Positions 1 through 13,600 of a DNA stretch of 64,000 nucleotides are shown here, one piece after another (within the stretch, counting starts at the first letter, position 1; each line of letters starts with the position of its first letter). Below the pieces are notes generated by a model. That model saw only the letters and a program-made list of their open reading frames with translations, made no database searches and had not been told where the DNA came from. Both the position numbers and the translations under genes were made by a program. Origin of the DNA: Axinella damicornis (Eukaryota; Porifera; Demospongiae; Axinellida; Axinellidae). Where the stretch lies: positions 4,544,626-4,608,625 of the forward strand of contig OZ007511.1 of NCBI GenBank assembly GCA_963931865.1, given 5' to 3'.

Positions 1-3000
1 CCTCGTTACACTCCTGGTATAGGAAAAATTGTGCCGCGTAAATAATCTAAATAATCTAAATAATCTAAATAATCTAAATAATTAAATAATCAAACCTCAC
101 AGCACGCAGGAAAGGTCTACAGAGATTCTGACTACACCATCGTGATCGCTATCATGCAGTGACACAACCACACAATAATTGTGCCGAAACTCACCTTGGT
201 GATGGAGATACAATCGGTTTTGTCGTGCCGTCGGCCGCCATTGCTCGATCGTTCTCTTCGATGTTGGTTGCCAGTACAGTCATACGAAGGGCCCACAAAG
301 ATTCTGACCACACAGCCGTAATCGCTGTTGTTCACTGACGGTTACATACCGAAACTCACCGTGCTGGCAAGGTTGTAAGTGCTGTTATAATTTTGTGTCT
401 TCCCTTTGGTCGCCATTGCTAGCGTTCGACTGAGCGTGGTTGCCATGTGGCATGTGCGTTAATTGGAACGAATTGCAATAATTAGGTTGCGCTACTGCGA
501 GGCAACCGCGGAGTTGCAACGGCTACCAGGAGTGCGGTTGCCCCTCGTTACACTCCTGGTATAGGAAAAATTGTGCCGCGTAAATAATCTAAATAATCTA
601 AATAATCTAAATAATCTAAATAATTAAATAATCAAACCTCACAGCACGCAGGAAAGGTCTAAAGAGATTCTGACTACACCATCGTGATCGCTATCATGCA
701 GTGACACAACCACACAATAATTGTGGCGAAACTCACCTTGGTGATGGAGATACCATCGCTTTTGTCGTGCCGTCGGCCGCCATTGCTCGATCGTTCTCTT
801 CGACGTTGGTTGCCAGTACAGTCATACGAAGGGCCCACAAAGATTTTGACCACACAGCCGTAATCGCTGTTGTTCACTGACGGTTACATACCGAAACTCA
901 CCGTGCTGGCAAGGTTGTAAGTGCTGTTATAATTTCGTGTCTTCCCTTTGGTCGCCATTGCTAGCGTTCGACTGAGCGTGGTTGCCACGTGGCATGTGCG
1001 TTAATTGGAACGAATTGCAATAATTAGCTTGCGCTACTGCGAGGCAACCGCGGAGTTGCAACGGCTACCAGGAGTGCGGTTGCCCCTCGCTAATAATGCA
1101 AATATAAACAAATAAAAAACCTCCCAGCCTGCAGGAAAGGCCTACAAAGGTTCTGACTAAATCTTCATGATCACTATCGTGCAGTGACCCAACCATACAA
1201 TTTTGTGGCTGAAATTCATCTTGCTAGTTGAGTTGTGAGTGCTTTTGTCTTCCCTTCAGCCGCCATTGCTCGAGCGCTCGCTTCAACTTTCAAAGTTTCA
1301 TTGCCACGAAGACTATGACCACCCAGCGAGTTGCAACCGGTTGCATCGCGGCTACCAGGAGTGCGGTTGCCCCTCGCTAATAAAGCAAATATAAACAAAT
1401 AAAAAACCTCCCAGCCTGCAGGAAGGATCTACAAAGGTTCTGACTAAATCTTCATGATCACTATCGTGCAGTGACCCAACCGTACAATTTTGTGGCTGAA
1501 ATTCATCTTGGTAGTGGAGTTGTGAGTGCTTTTGTCTTCCCTTCAGCCGCCATTGCTCGAGCGCTCTCTTCAACTTTCAAAAAGTCTCATTGCCACAAAG
1601 ACTAGACCACCCAGCGAGTTGCAACCGGTTGCATCGCGGCTACCAGGAGTGCGGTTGCCCCTCGTTACACTCCTGGTATAGAGAAAATTGTGCCGCGTAA
1701 ATAATCTAAATAAATAATCAAACCTCACAGCACGCAGGAAAGGTCTACAGAGATTCTGACTACACCATCGTGATCGCTATCATGCAGTGACACAACCACA
1801 CAATAATTGTGGCGAAACTCACCTTGGTGATGGAGATACAAGCGCTTTTGTCGTGCCGTCGGCCGCCATTGCTCGACCGTTCTCTTCGACGTTGGTCATA
1901 CGAAGGGCCCACAAAGATTCTGACCACACAGCCGTAATCGCTGTTGTTCACTGACGGTTACATACCGAAACTCACCGTGCTGGCAAGGTTGTAAGTGCTG
2001 TTATAATTTCGTGTCTTCCTTTTGGTCGCCATTGCTAGCGTTCGACTGAGCGTGGTTGCCACGTGGCATGTGCGTTAATTGGAACTAATTAGCTTGCGCT
2101 ACTGCGAGGCAACCGCGGAGTTGCAACGGCTACCAGGAGTGCGGTTGCCCCTCGCTAATAACTAATAAAGCAAATATAAACAAATAAAAAACCTCCCACC
2201 CCGCAGGAAGGACCTACAAAGGTTCTGACTAAATCTTCATGATCACTATCGTGCAGTGACCCAACCGTACAATTTTGTTGCTGAAATTCATCTTGCTAGT
2301 GGAGTTGTGAGTGCTTTTGTCTTCCCTTCAGCCGCCATTGCTCGAGCGCTCTCTTCAACTTTCAAAGTTTCATTGCCACAAAGACTATATGACCACTCAG
2401 CGAGTTGCAACCGGTTGCATCGCGGCTACCAGGAGTGCGGTTGCCCCTCGTTACACTCCTGGTATAGGAAAAATTGTGCCGCGTAAATAATCTAAATAAT
2501 CTAATTAATTAAATAATCAAACCTCACAGCACGCAGGAAAGGTCTAAAGAGATTCTGACTACACCATCGTGATCGCTATCATGCAGTGACACAACCACAC
2601 AATAATTGTGGCGAAACTCACCTTGGTGGTGGAGATACAAGCGCTTTTGTCTCGCCGCGGCCGCCATTGCTCGAGCGCTCACTCCGACTTCCGGTGGCAG
2701 TACCGTTCTTAGGAAAGGCACACGAAGATTCTGACCACACAGCCGTGATCGCTGTCGTTAACTGACGCTTACATGCCAAAACTCACCGTGCTGGCTAAGT
2801 TGTGAGTGCTGTCTTGTCTTCCTTTTGGTCGCCATTGCTCGCGATCGACTGAGCCACGTGGCATGTGCGTTAATTGGAACGAATTGCAATAATTTAGCTT
2901 CGCTACGGCGAGGCAACCGCGGCGTTGCAACGGCTACCAGGAGTGCGGTTGCCCCTCGTTACACTCCTGGTAGGGGAAAAATTGTGCCGCGTAATTAATT

Positions 3001-6000
3001 AATTAATTAATGTAAATAATCAAACCTCATAGCTCGCAGGAAAGGTCTACTGAGATTCTGACTACACCGTCGTGATCGCTATCATGCAGTTAGACAAACG
3101 TATAATAATTGTGCTGAAACTCACCTTGGTGGTGGAGATACAAGCGCTTTTGTCTCGCCGTGGCCGCCATTGCTCGAGCGCTCTCTCCGACTTCAGGTGG
3201 CAGTACCGTTCTTGGGAAAGGCACACGAAGATTCTGACCACACAGCCGTGATCGCTGTCGTTAACTGACGCTTACATGCCAAAACTCACCGTGCTGGCTA
3301 AGTTGTGAGTGCTGTCTTGTCTTCCTTTTGGTCGCCATTGCTCGCAATCGACTGAGCCACGTGGCATGTGCGTTAATTGGAACGAGTTGCAATAATTTAG
3401 CTTCGCTACGGCGAGGCAACCGCGGCGTTGCAACGGCTACCAGGAGTGCGGTTGCCCCTCGTCAACAAAGCAGAAATAAACATATTAAATAGTGTTTGAG
3501 TACTTCGGTTTGGCCTACAGAAATTCAGACTACACCACCGTGATCACTATCATGCACTGACCTGAATGTAAAAAGTTGGTGTTGAAACTCACCTTGGTGG
3601 TGGAGATATGAGCCTGGGGCGTTTTTAGGAAAGGCACACGAAGATTCAGACCACACGGCCGTGCATCGCTGTCGTTCACTGACACCGTAACTCACCGTGC
3701 TGGCAGTTGTGAGTTGCAATACCTAGCTTGCGCTACCAGCAAGTTGCAGCGGCTGCTACCAGGAGTGCGGTTGCCCCTCGTTACACTCCTGGTAGGGGAA
3801 AAATTGTGCCGCGTAAATTACACTCCTGGTATAGAGAAAATTGTGCCGCGTAAATAATCTAAATAATTAATCAAACCTCACAGCACGCAGGAAAGGTCTA
3901 CAGAGATTCTGACTACACCATCGTGATCGCTATCATGCAGTGACACAACCACACAATAATTGTGGCGAAACTCACCTTGGTGATGGAGATACAAGCGCTT
4001 TTGACGTGCCGTCGGCCGCCATTGCTCGATCGTTCTCTTCGACGTTGGTTGCCAGTACAGTCATACGAAGGGCCCACAAAGATTCTGACCACACAGCCGT
4101 AATCGCTGTTGTTCACTGACGGTTATATACCGAAACTCACCGTGCTGGCAAGGTTGTAAGTGCTGTTATAATTTCGTGTCTTCCTTTTGGTCGCCATTGC
4201 TTGCTTTCGACTGAGCGTGGTTGCCACGTGGCATGTGCGTTAATTGGGAATAACTGCGATACTTAGCTTTCGCTACGGCGAGTCGCAGCCGGCGTTGCAA
4301 CGGCTACCAGGAGTGCGGTTGCCCCTCGTAATCAAATCTAAATAATTAAATAATCAAACCTCACAGCATGCAGGAAAGGTCTACAGAGATTCTGACTACA
4401 CCGTCGTGATCGCTATCATGTAGTGACACTACCACACAATAATTGTGGCGAAACTCACCTTGGTGATGGAGATACAAGCGCTTTTGTCGTGCCGTCGGCC
4501 GCCATTGCTGATCGCTCTCTTCGACGTTGGTTGCCAGTACAGTCATACGAAGGGCCCACAAAGATTCTGACCACACAGCCGTAATCGCTTTTGTTCACCG
4601 ACGGTTACATACCAAAACTCACCGTGCAGGAAAGGTTGTAAGTGCTGTTATAATTTCGTGTCTTCCCTTCGGTCGCCATTGCTAGCGTTCGACTGAGCGT
4701 GGTTGCCACGTGGCATGTGCGTTAATTGGAACGAATTGCAATAATTAGCTTGCGCTACGGCGAGGCAACCGCGGAGTTTCAACGGCTACCAGGAGTGCGG
4801 TTGCCCCTCGTTACACTCCTGGTAGGGGAAAAATTGTGCCGCGTAATTAATTAATCTAATTAATGTAAATAATCAAACCTCATAGCTCGCAGGAAAGGTC
4901 TACAGAGATTCTGACTACACCGTCGTGATCGCTATCATGCAGTTAGACAAAAGTATAATAATTGTGCTGAAACTCACCTTGGTGGTGGAGATACAAGCGC
5001 TTTTGTGGTGCCGTCGGCCACCATTGCTCGATCGCTCTTCGACGTTGGTTGCCAGTACAGTCATACGAAGGGCCCACAAAGATTCTGACCACACAGCCGT
5101 AATCGCTGTTGTTCACTGACACTTACATACCAAAACTCACCGTGCTGGCAAGGTTGTAAGTGCTGTTACAATTTCGTGTCTTCCCTTTGGTCGCCATTGC
5201 TAGCGTTCGACTGAGCGTGGTTGCCACGTGGCATGTGCGTTAATTGGAACTAACGGCGATACTTAGCTTGCGCTACGGCGAGTCGCAGCCGGCGTTGCAA
5301 CGGCTACCAGGAGTGCGGTTGCCCCTCGTTACACTCCTGGTAGGGGAAAAATTGTGCCGCGTAATCTAACTAATCTAAATAATTAAATAATCAAACCTCA
5401 CAGCACGCAGGAAAGGTCTACAGAGATTCTGACTACACCGTCGTGATCGCTAATAATTGTGCTGAAACTCACCTTGGTGGTGGAGATACAAGCGCTTTTG
5501 TCGTGCCGTCGGCCGCCATTGCTCGATCGTTCTCTTCGACGTTGGTGGCCAGTACAGTCATACGAAGGGCCCACGAAGATTCTGACCACACAGCCGTAAT
5601 CGCTGTTGTTTATTGACGCTTACATACCAACGTGCTGGCAAGGTTGTAAGTGCTGTTATATTTCGTGTCTTCCCTTTGGTCGCCATTGCTAGCGTTCGTG
5701 GTTGCCACGTGGCAATAGCTTGTGCGTTAATTGGAACTAACTGCGATAAGCGCTACGGCGAGTCGCAGCCGGCGTTGCAACGGCTACCAGGAGTGCGGTT
5801 GCCCCTCGCTAATAAAGCAAATATAAACAAATAAAAAACCTCCCAGCCCGCAGGAAGGACCTACAAAGGTTCTGACTAAATCTTCATGATCACTATCGTG
5901 CAGTGACCCAACCGTACAATTTTGTTGCTGAAATTCATCTTGGTAGTGGAGTTGTGAGTGCTTTTGTCTTCCCTTCAGCCGCCGTTGCTCGAGCGCTCTC

Positions 6001-7716
6001 TTCAACTTTCAAAGTTTCATTGCCACAAAGACTATATGACCACCCAGCGAGTTGCAACCGGTTGCATCGCGGCTACCAGGAGTGCGGTTGCCCCTCGTAT
6101 AATCCAATATAATATAATATAAATAACTCGTTCGAGTGATAGGAATGGCGTACGAAGATTCTGACTACACCGTCATGATCGCTATCATGCACTGTCCCAA
6201 CCGTACAATTGTGGTGCTGAAACTCACCTTGGTGGTGGAGATACAAGCGCTTTTGTTGTGCCGTCGGCCGCCATTGCTCGATCGCTCTCTTCGACGTTGG
6301 TTGCCAGTACACTCTTACGAAGGCCCCACAAAGATTCTGACCACACGGCCGTGATCGCTGTCGTTCACTGACACTTACATGCCGAAACTCGCCGTGCTGG
6401 CTAAGTTGTGAGTGCTGTAATAATGTCTTGTCTTCCTTTTGGTCGCCATTGCTCGCGATCGACTGCGCGTGGTTGCCACGTGGCATGTGCGTTAATTGGA
6501 ACGTATTGCAATACTTCGCTTGCGCTAACGCAACGGCAAGTCGCAACCGGGTTGCAACGCGGCAACGGTACTTGAGAGCACTCTAAATAATTTCTGATCT
6601 TCCCTATATATAGCTACCACGGTACTCACATGATGTGTGATAATTGGAACGAACTGTCACACTTAGCTTGTGCTACCGTTTAACCGCGGCTACCAGGAGT
6701 GCGGTCGCCCCTCGTAATTACACTCCTGGTATAGAGAAAATTGTGCCGCGTAAATAAATAACCTAATCAAACCTCACAGCACGCAGGAAAGGTCTACAGA
6801 GATTCTGACTACACCGTCGTGATCGCCATCATGCAGTGACACAATCACATAATAATTGTGCTGAAACTCACCTTCGTGGTGGAGATACAAGCGCTTTTGT
6901 CGTGCTGTCGGCCGCCATTGCTCGATCGCTCTCTTCGACGTTGGTTGCCAGTACAGTCATACGAAGGGCCCACAAAGATTCTGACCACACAGCCGTAATC
7001 GCTGTTGTTCACTGACGCTTACATGCCAAAACTCACCATGCTGGCAAAGTTGTAAGTGCTGTTATAATTTCGTGTCTTCCCTTTGGTCGCCATTGCTAGC
7101 GATCGACATAGCGTGGTTGCCACGTGGCATGTGCGTTAATTGGAACTAACCGCGATACTTAGCTTGCGCTACGGACGGCGAGTCGCAGCCGGCGTTGCAA
7201 CGGCTACCAGGAGTGTGGTTGCCCCTCGTATAATTAATTAATTAGTGTAAATAATTCATTCGAGTGATAGGAATGGCGTACGAAGATTCTGACTTCACCT
7301 TCATGATCGCTATCATGCAATGTCCCAACCGTCCAATTTTGGTGCTGAAACTCACCTTGGTGGTGGAGATACAAGCGCTTTTGTTGTGCCGTCGGACGCC
7401 ATTGCTCGATCGCTCTCTTCGACGTTGGTTGCCAGTACAGTCTTACGAAGGCCCCACAAAGATCCTGACGACACAGCCGTAATCGCTGTCGTTCACTGAC
7501 GCTCACATGCCGAAACACACCGTGCTGGCGAAGTTGTGAGAGCTGTAATAAGTTCTTGTCTTCCCTTTGGACGCCATTGCCGATTCAATTGATCGAACGT
7601 GGTCCTCACGTGTCATGTGCGTTAATTGGAATGAGCTCAACGCGTAGCTTGCGCGACCAGCGAGTACGAGTTGCAACCGGCTGCATCGCGGCTACCAGGA
7701 GTGCGGTTGCCCCTCG
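1..7716. repeat. Satellite array of dimeric and monomeric units
   Basis: About 17 units end in the same motif GGAGTGCGGTTGCCCCTCG (near 545, 1087, 1375, 1662, 2155, 2450, 2958, 3459, 3780, 4328, 4809, 5329, 5809, 6099, 6716, 7229 and 7716). Spacings fall into two classes, about 480-550 bp and about 285-320 bp, with one unit near 620 bp. Long units are internally dimeric: each half carries a GATTCTGAC-ACAC motif, then ACTCACC, then CGCCATTGCT about 100 bp later. Short units carry that set once. Long units often open with a variable run of TAATCTAAA-type A/T repeats. The array continues past the left edge. Small ORFs in it are repeat shadows. It may lie in an intron of gene 1 or mark the breakpoint that removed that gene's 5' half. 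Confidence 0.93.
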
Positions 7717-8442
7717 AATAATACACAGTTTTGTTTGCCCATACCTAATTAAATTCTCTCTGCCTATGACGTTTCTCACATGACAAAAATACCCTCCTTC
7801 TGTTTGCTGTGGGAATGAGGCTATTGCAGTACACAGATTATCAGTTTGGGAGCTGTATTTTGTAGTGTAGCACATGTGCTTGTATACACAGTTACAAGAT
7901 GCAGATAACTTCATTCCAGACCTTCATAGTAACTGCTGTTCTAGCAAAAACTAGGACTCCTTCCAAAATAGCATCTTTGACTGCATAGCTGCACTTGAAT
8001 GCGTGTCAATCCAAAAGGTAATATCTCTTTCATATGTTTTCCAGGCCCGTAGGCAGGATTTCCAGGAAGGGGGTTCGGTATGGGAAAGGAAATTTAAACC
8101 TGTAAAAACGTTTCTGTTGTTCCATCACGTGAGTCTTTAATACCACGATGTACTGTGCATGCTCAGGTGGCTGCAACAGAAGCTCTGCTTTGTTCTGACG
8201 ATGGTGATTTCTCTATGGCTAGTCAACAACTTACAAAGAAATGGTAGAGTTTGTGAAGCAAGATAGTGCATAAGATTATTTTGGCCTGCCCAGAAGGGGG
8301 GTTCGTCCGAATCCCCTCGAACCCCCCCTCCCTACGGGCCTGCTTTCAATCCCTGCTAGGACAAATGTTGCTATGCCCAACTCCCTATTGCACACATACA
8401 CTTATTTATCAAAATTCATTGCAACTGGTCACACCCTCACAG
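7717..8442 (+). other. Non-coding, 5' of first visible exon of gene 1
   Basis: Probably the end of an intron: a CACAG acceptor sits just before 8443. It contains one inverted-repeat element (8043-8342). Nothing else in it is recognisable, and no promoter can be supported. Confidence 0.6.
8043..8342. mobile_element. MITE-like element with CAGGCCCGTAG ends
   Basis: The left end reads CAGGCCCGTAGGCAGG and the right end is its imperfect reverse complement, CCTACGGGCCTG. G-rich and C-rich stretches with GGGGGTTCG lie just inside both ends. It is about 300 bp with no coding capacity. No convincing target-site duplication is visible. Confidence 0.6.
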
Positions 8443-10664
8443 CCCTTTGACGGAATACTCTCCATGTATATTATCCAACGCCTGGTGGAGATGGAGTCAT
8501 CCACTGATGACCATGAGTGTCGCTCTCTGTCCCTGAGTGAGATGAAGAGCATCCTGATGAGAATGGTTCCCGATCTACGTCGCAGAGGTCGCCATAGTGA
8601 TGAAATGCTCCCTGTCACGTCTTACATGGTGATGCCAAAAACTGGTCCCACAGTCAGACAAGCTTCAGTTGCGGTATCAATGTGGAAGAAGCTGACCCCA
8701 GAAGAGACAAGACAGCGAACATGCTATCTGGGAAAGGCAGAAATCAAGGGCCTCGGCACTGACCTTTTACAAAAGGTATTCAATTATGATGTACGTACAT
8801 AGTTTCAGTGGTGGATCTAAGGTAGGGCCTGGTAGGGCCTAGGCCCTACCAACTGGTGCAAGTGCCCTACCAACTGGAGCCCTACCATCAGTGGCGTAGC
8901 CAATATTAGGCTAGGCCCGGGCAATCAGAATGGCAACTTATGCGTATTAAAGTGGAGAGCACCCAGCCAGTGTGAATGCCACCGAGCCAGGCAAACAGCA
9001 AACGTACGGAAACAGTAGCTCCGGCGTGAGGCGATGGCTAGGCGCGGCACCTAATATTTCTATCTACGTTCCAGATTCACCACGCGACTAGCTATGAAGG
9101 TCTGGAAAGTGAGGCAACTGACGGTATTCAAATGCAAATGCAAGAGTAACAGTGAGTCTGGTTCTGATGATAGTCAGTCAGATGATGATGAGCAGCCAGT
9201 AGAAAAAACCTCGTGTCAGTTCTGAAGAGACATCCGGAGCAACTTGTCCCAGCCGTCCACCAGCTAATATTGCGACTACAGGTGCTCCACCGGTTCAGGC
9301 CCCCCCCCCCCCTTCACCGGGCAAAACGTCTCTCTGCAGCATCGATCCTCGTACATATGGAACTTGAAGTGCAAAGCACGAAGGTGCCACAAGAGCCCAT
9401 CCTGATAACTGAAAAGTTAAGGTGAAAAATTTTTGCTGTGCTTCGCGCGGACTGATCAACACTCCACACCTCTATGCACTGCCTTCGGCAGCGTGCATAT
9501 ACACATGTACAGTGCCCTACCAATTCAATATTCCTGGCTACGCCACTGCATAGTTTGGCTCCCACTCCCCATTTTCACGACAGGTTGTTGCCCACCCACC
9601 TCGAACAGGAAAGTACTGGTACTATTTCCATTCAATTTCATTACCATTGTATGCCATTTCATAATCAGCTGTGTATTACGTCGTACATGACACGAGACTG
9701 CAAGTGGTTAGTGCTGTGTGTTGCATCTTTGCTTCTTTGTGTGTGCTATCGCCTAGCATAGCACTAGCAGTGCACTACGAATTTCTAGGAAACAGCAGCG
9801 GTCTGTGCACTCGACACGTCATTAAACCACTCTTGCTGCGTCTTGTTTGCTGTTCCTGCAGCTACTCACACGAAGAGATTGTTCCTGCATGCTCTCTAAG
9901 AATCTCAGGGACTATGACTAGTAAAGCCTTGCTGGAATTACTCTAGCCTCGTTCCCAGGTGCTCAGTAGTGGGAGGAGAGCGCCTGCATGGGCAGCTGTA
10001 TTTGAGTTCGGCTAGAGGGCTCTATGGTTAGTGCTTTAGTTTAGCCTCATCCCCAGGAACCGAAAATGGCATGGGCAGTTAACTAATTAAACTATACTGA
10101 AATCCATTTTACAATGAAGTGCTTTTAGCACAATATGGTAGGTCCTCTAGCATAGCAGATAGACTGTTCTGAAAATGTCCTATAGCACTTATTTCTGCTG
10201 TCGCTGCAGTATGTGAATTTGTACACCTGTGTTGTTGGTGGAAGATGTACTACCACATTGTTATGTCTTTCTTGCAGCACAATACCAGCCAATACTTCGA
10301 ACAGATGTGCAGTGCTCAGCTGGGTAAACAACCAACGGAGAGTAGGCTGGCTGAGAAGGCTGCATTTCTGACCCCAATTGTGAAAGAGGCAGAACTGCAT
10401 CACTATGACAACAAGCTAGCCATTCTGCTGACCGGAGAGAACCTGTGGTTTTGCCACCACATACATGTGGGTGCTCATCAACATCTTGTGAAGCTACCTG
10501 CAGTACACTACGCAAGTCAGACGTTCATCCAGTTTGACTGCTCTCTCGAAGAATTTGAAACAGAATGCAACAATACAGAAATTGACATCCGTCTCCACAG
10601 CTACTTCGCTGAAAGTGAACCAGGACCAAAGTCAATCCCCATTCGAGCACACAAGGTATGTGTA

Positions 10665-10696
<32 letters not shown>

Positions 10697-13600
10697 TGTG
10701 TGTGTGAAGGTATAGTCACTGCAATAGATGCTGTAGTTATGAGTGGGCACAGGATAATCCAGATCTTTGGCCAGGGAACTATAACATGTCTACTTAATAG
10801 TTTACAAGTAGCTTTGTGCTTGCTTCGCTCACGCAGCTACTGCCCCCTCATTTGCCTATGTGTGCAGTCCAGCGCTGGTAACTCTCTGTGCAGAGTGTGA
10901 CGAACTCTCACCTCCACTCCCCAATTGCGTGCACTTCAACTGTTGCTCCCTGATTGCATCAGCCTCAGCTATTGCTTCCAAATTCAGCTGCTGCTCCTCA
11001 GTTGCGTCTGCTTCCACTGCTACTCCCCAATCACTTCCACTTCAGCTACTGCTCTCCAGTTAATGTGTCCACTTGCAGCCCCAGCAGTTCCAGCCCCTGC
11101 CCAATGTTCTCAAGCATTCTTCGCCGAGTTCAAGTTTCAGAGGTTGTAATCAAGCATTGTCTTAGTGCTACCATGCTAGGCAAATAGCTGGTTCAATGCT
11201 CAGTATGAGTCTCAGAAGATCCATCTCTGAGCATCTGAAAAACTTTCTTGGGGGAGGCCCCCTTAGTTAGGCCTACACTTGCACATGTATTCAGCACAAA
11301 GTATGGCATACCTGTGTGAACGTTATACCATATACTAGTGGAATGTGCGACATTGTGGGGCGAGCGTGAGCAAGTGCATGTGCTATGTGGAACAGTTGTA
11401 CGTACAAGACTGTCATCAGAATGTGAGGCTAGCTAGCTAGCTACATGAGAACAGCTCAGGTCACAGAATATCGGTTGCATGTAAAACGCGGAACGTGGAA
11501 TGGAATGGAACGTGGAATGGAACATGGAATGGAACGTGGAACGGATGTAAAATGTCGTAATGAGTCCAATAAGCGTATTAATTAAGGTGGGCGTTGATTG
11601 GAGCTGGCGCGAGTGAAGTCGAGTCATGGAGACAATCATATCGCGAGAGAGAGCTCAGTCTAGGCGCTTGGCCATGCGAGACTACCGGCAGGTTATATGC
11701 CCTGGATGTGAGAAGTTCACAGTAGCCAGCAAGATGTTAGCCTGACATGACTATGCCATCCGAGTGAAGCAGGGCTATAATTACGGTCTTCGGGCCAGCA
11801 TAGCAGCACAGCTAGGTGTATAGCACTAGCACAGTACACGTTCATACAGCTTACACTAGTGATCCTGCTCGCGCTTTAATATTCAGAAGACAATAGCCCT
11901 GCTTCACTTCGCTGATCGGTCAACTGCATGTTAACATTCATGACATAATTCTCCATCCAGGCCAGGGCATAACAACCTGTAGTGACAGGTAGTCTCGCGT
12001 AGCCAGGTTGTCACTCGCGCGACGATTGTCATCAGCCACCATCTCCCTTGACTCGACTCTTTCACGGTCTATGCCGACTACTGCAAGCGCAGGCTTGCTC
12101 GCGCCAGCCCCAATTAACGCCCACCTTAATTAACACGCTTATTAGGCTTATTAGGACATTTTACATCCGTTCCACGTTCCATTCCACGTTCCATTCCACG
12201 TTCCATTCCATTCCACGTTCCGCGTTTTACACGCAACCCAGAATATCACACCAAAAGTAGACTGTCGCATATGCACAACACAGAGTGAGGCTAGCTGAAG
12301 CAGTCTAGCGGCGATATGTCAGGTATTAAACACAAAACCTATAGCTATGCGTGCTGCACACTGGTCCAGCACACCAATGATGATTGTGCTCTGCAGGACA
12401 CGTACACGTAGCTAGCTACAGCTCTGAGGTCAATGAATAGGTAGGTCCACCAGCGGTGTTCGTCTTTGCTGTCGCCACTGGGGAGGTACAGAGGTAGGTA
12501 GCTAGTTCACGATCGATCTGTGTCTTTGTTCATTGTGAAGTTGTCGCCATAGTCTCGGTGCCAGACTCTCGTGCACGGCGGAGATTTACGGTACGACGTC
12601 CAGAAATGAATGCAATGTTTCGTTATATTGCACGCGCCCGATTTACGGTATGGGAGACATCGGGACGTACATACATATACGTTGTACAGCGCCATATAGC
12701 GCCGCGCGCGAGACTGCGACTAGTGTGGGGCTCGCTCACGCTCGCCCAAATATAGTCTTGCAAAAGAGCGCCCATGGGCAGTGCACCTTACATGCTCACT
12801 GAATTGGGTGGTAGGTGCTCTTTCAAGTGTTTCCACATTCAACCCCAAAAAAGCAGCCACAATCTTTTACGTAACAGCAAGTGCGGTGCATCAGAGCCCT
12901 CCCAGGACATCTATATCACTGGCACTTTTGTCTTGTTCTTCATGCTCACTGTCAAGTTCATGGATATGACTGCTCACCACGTTGTCTTCACTGCCATCAA
13001 GAGCTCAATGAGCATTTGAGGTTGTCGTCTTCACAGACAGGCCAACACACATAGGCACTATAGATATACAACGGATACACACTCATTGAGACTTCCTGCA
13101 AGCAAAGTTTCTTACCTCAGATACGCATAGCGCTTCTCACAAATATGCGCCATTTGAGGCATGAGGCTATGGGCGCTCATTCATAAACTTTGACCCTATA
13201 CAGGAAATTATAGGGTGGGGTGACCACTCTTTTGAGGGTGGGCACTCTTTCGCAAGACTGTGGTATACAAATTTCTACAGGCATTAAATATATTCAGAGG
13301 GGCTAAAAGGGGAGCTTACTCCCAGACTCCCTGACCAGCTGCCCTACAGCAGGCAGGACAGAGCTGTACTGAACTAGAAGTGCTGTTCAATCAGGCTGAC
13401 TATGACTGTCCAACAAGAGCGCATAAATAGGTCACGCAGGCGATCTACTTATGCTCTCTTGCTTTCCAAACAATGCCTGTAGTGGTTACATTTTGTGCTT
13501 CCAGAAGCTACTCAATTTGATTGAGTATTTTGATAGTCTGTTGTGAATGTAGTAGTGTACTACTACTACCTTGGTCACATGACTTTCATCAAGATTTCAT

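Noticed and set aside
132..7518. Recurrent 60-150 codon minus-strand frames in the satellite, such as those starting MNNSDYGCVV
   Set aside because: They repeat with the satellite unit, shift frame between units, and match no domain.
1..7716. CRISPR-like array
   Set aside because: Repeats are hundreds of bp with no short constant repeat and unique spacer pattern, and the genome is eukaryotic.
10245..10719. Open frames through the TG/CA repeat
   Set aside because: The coding part ends at 10655 by splice donor and paralogue comparison. The CVCVCV tail is microsatellite.
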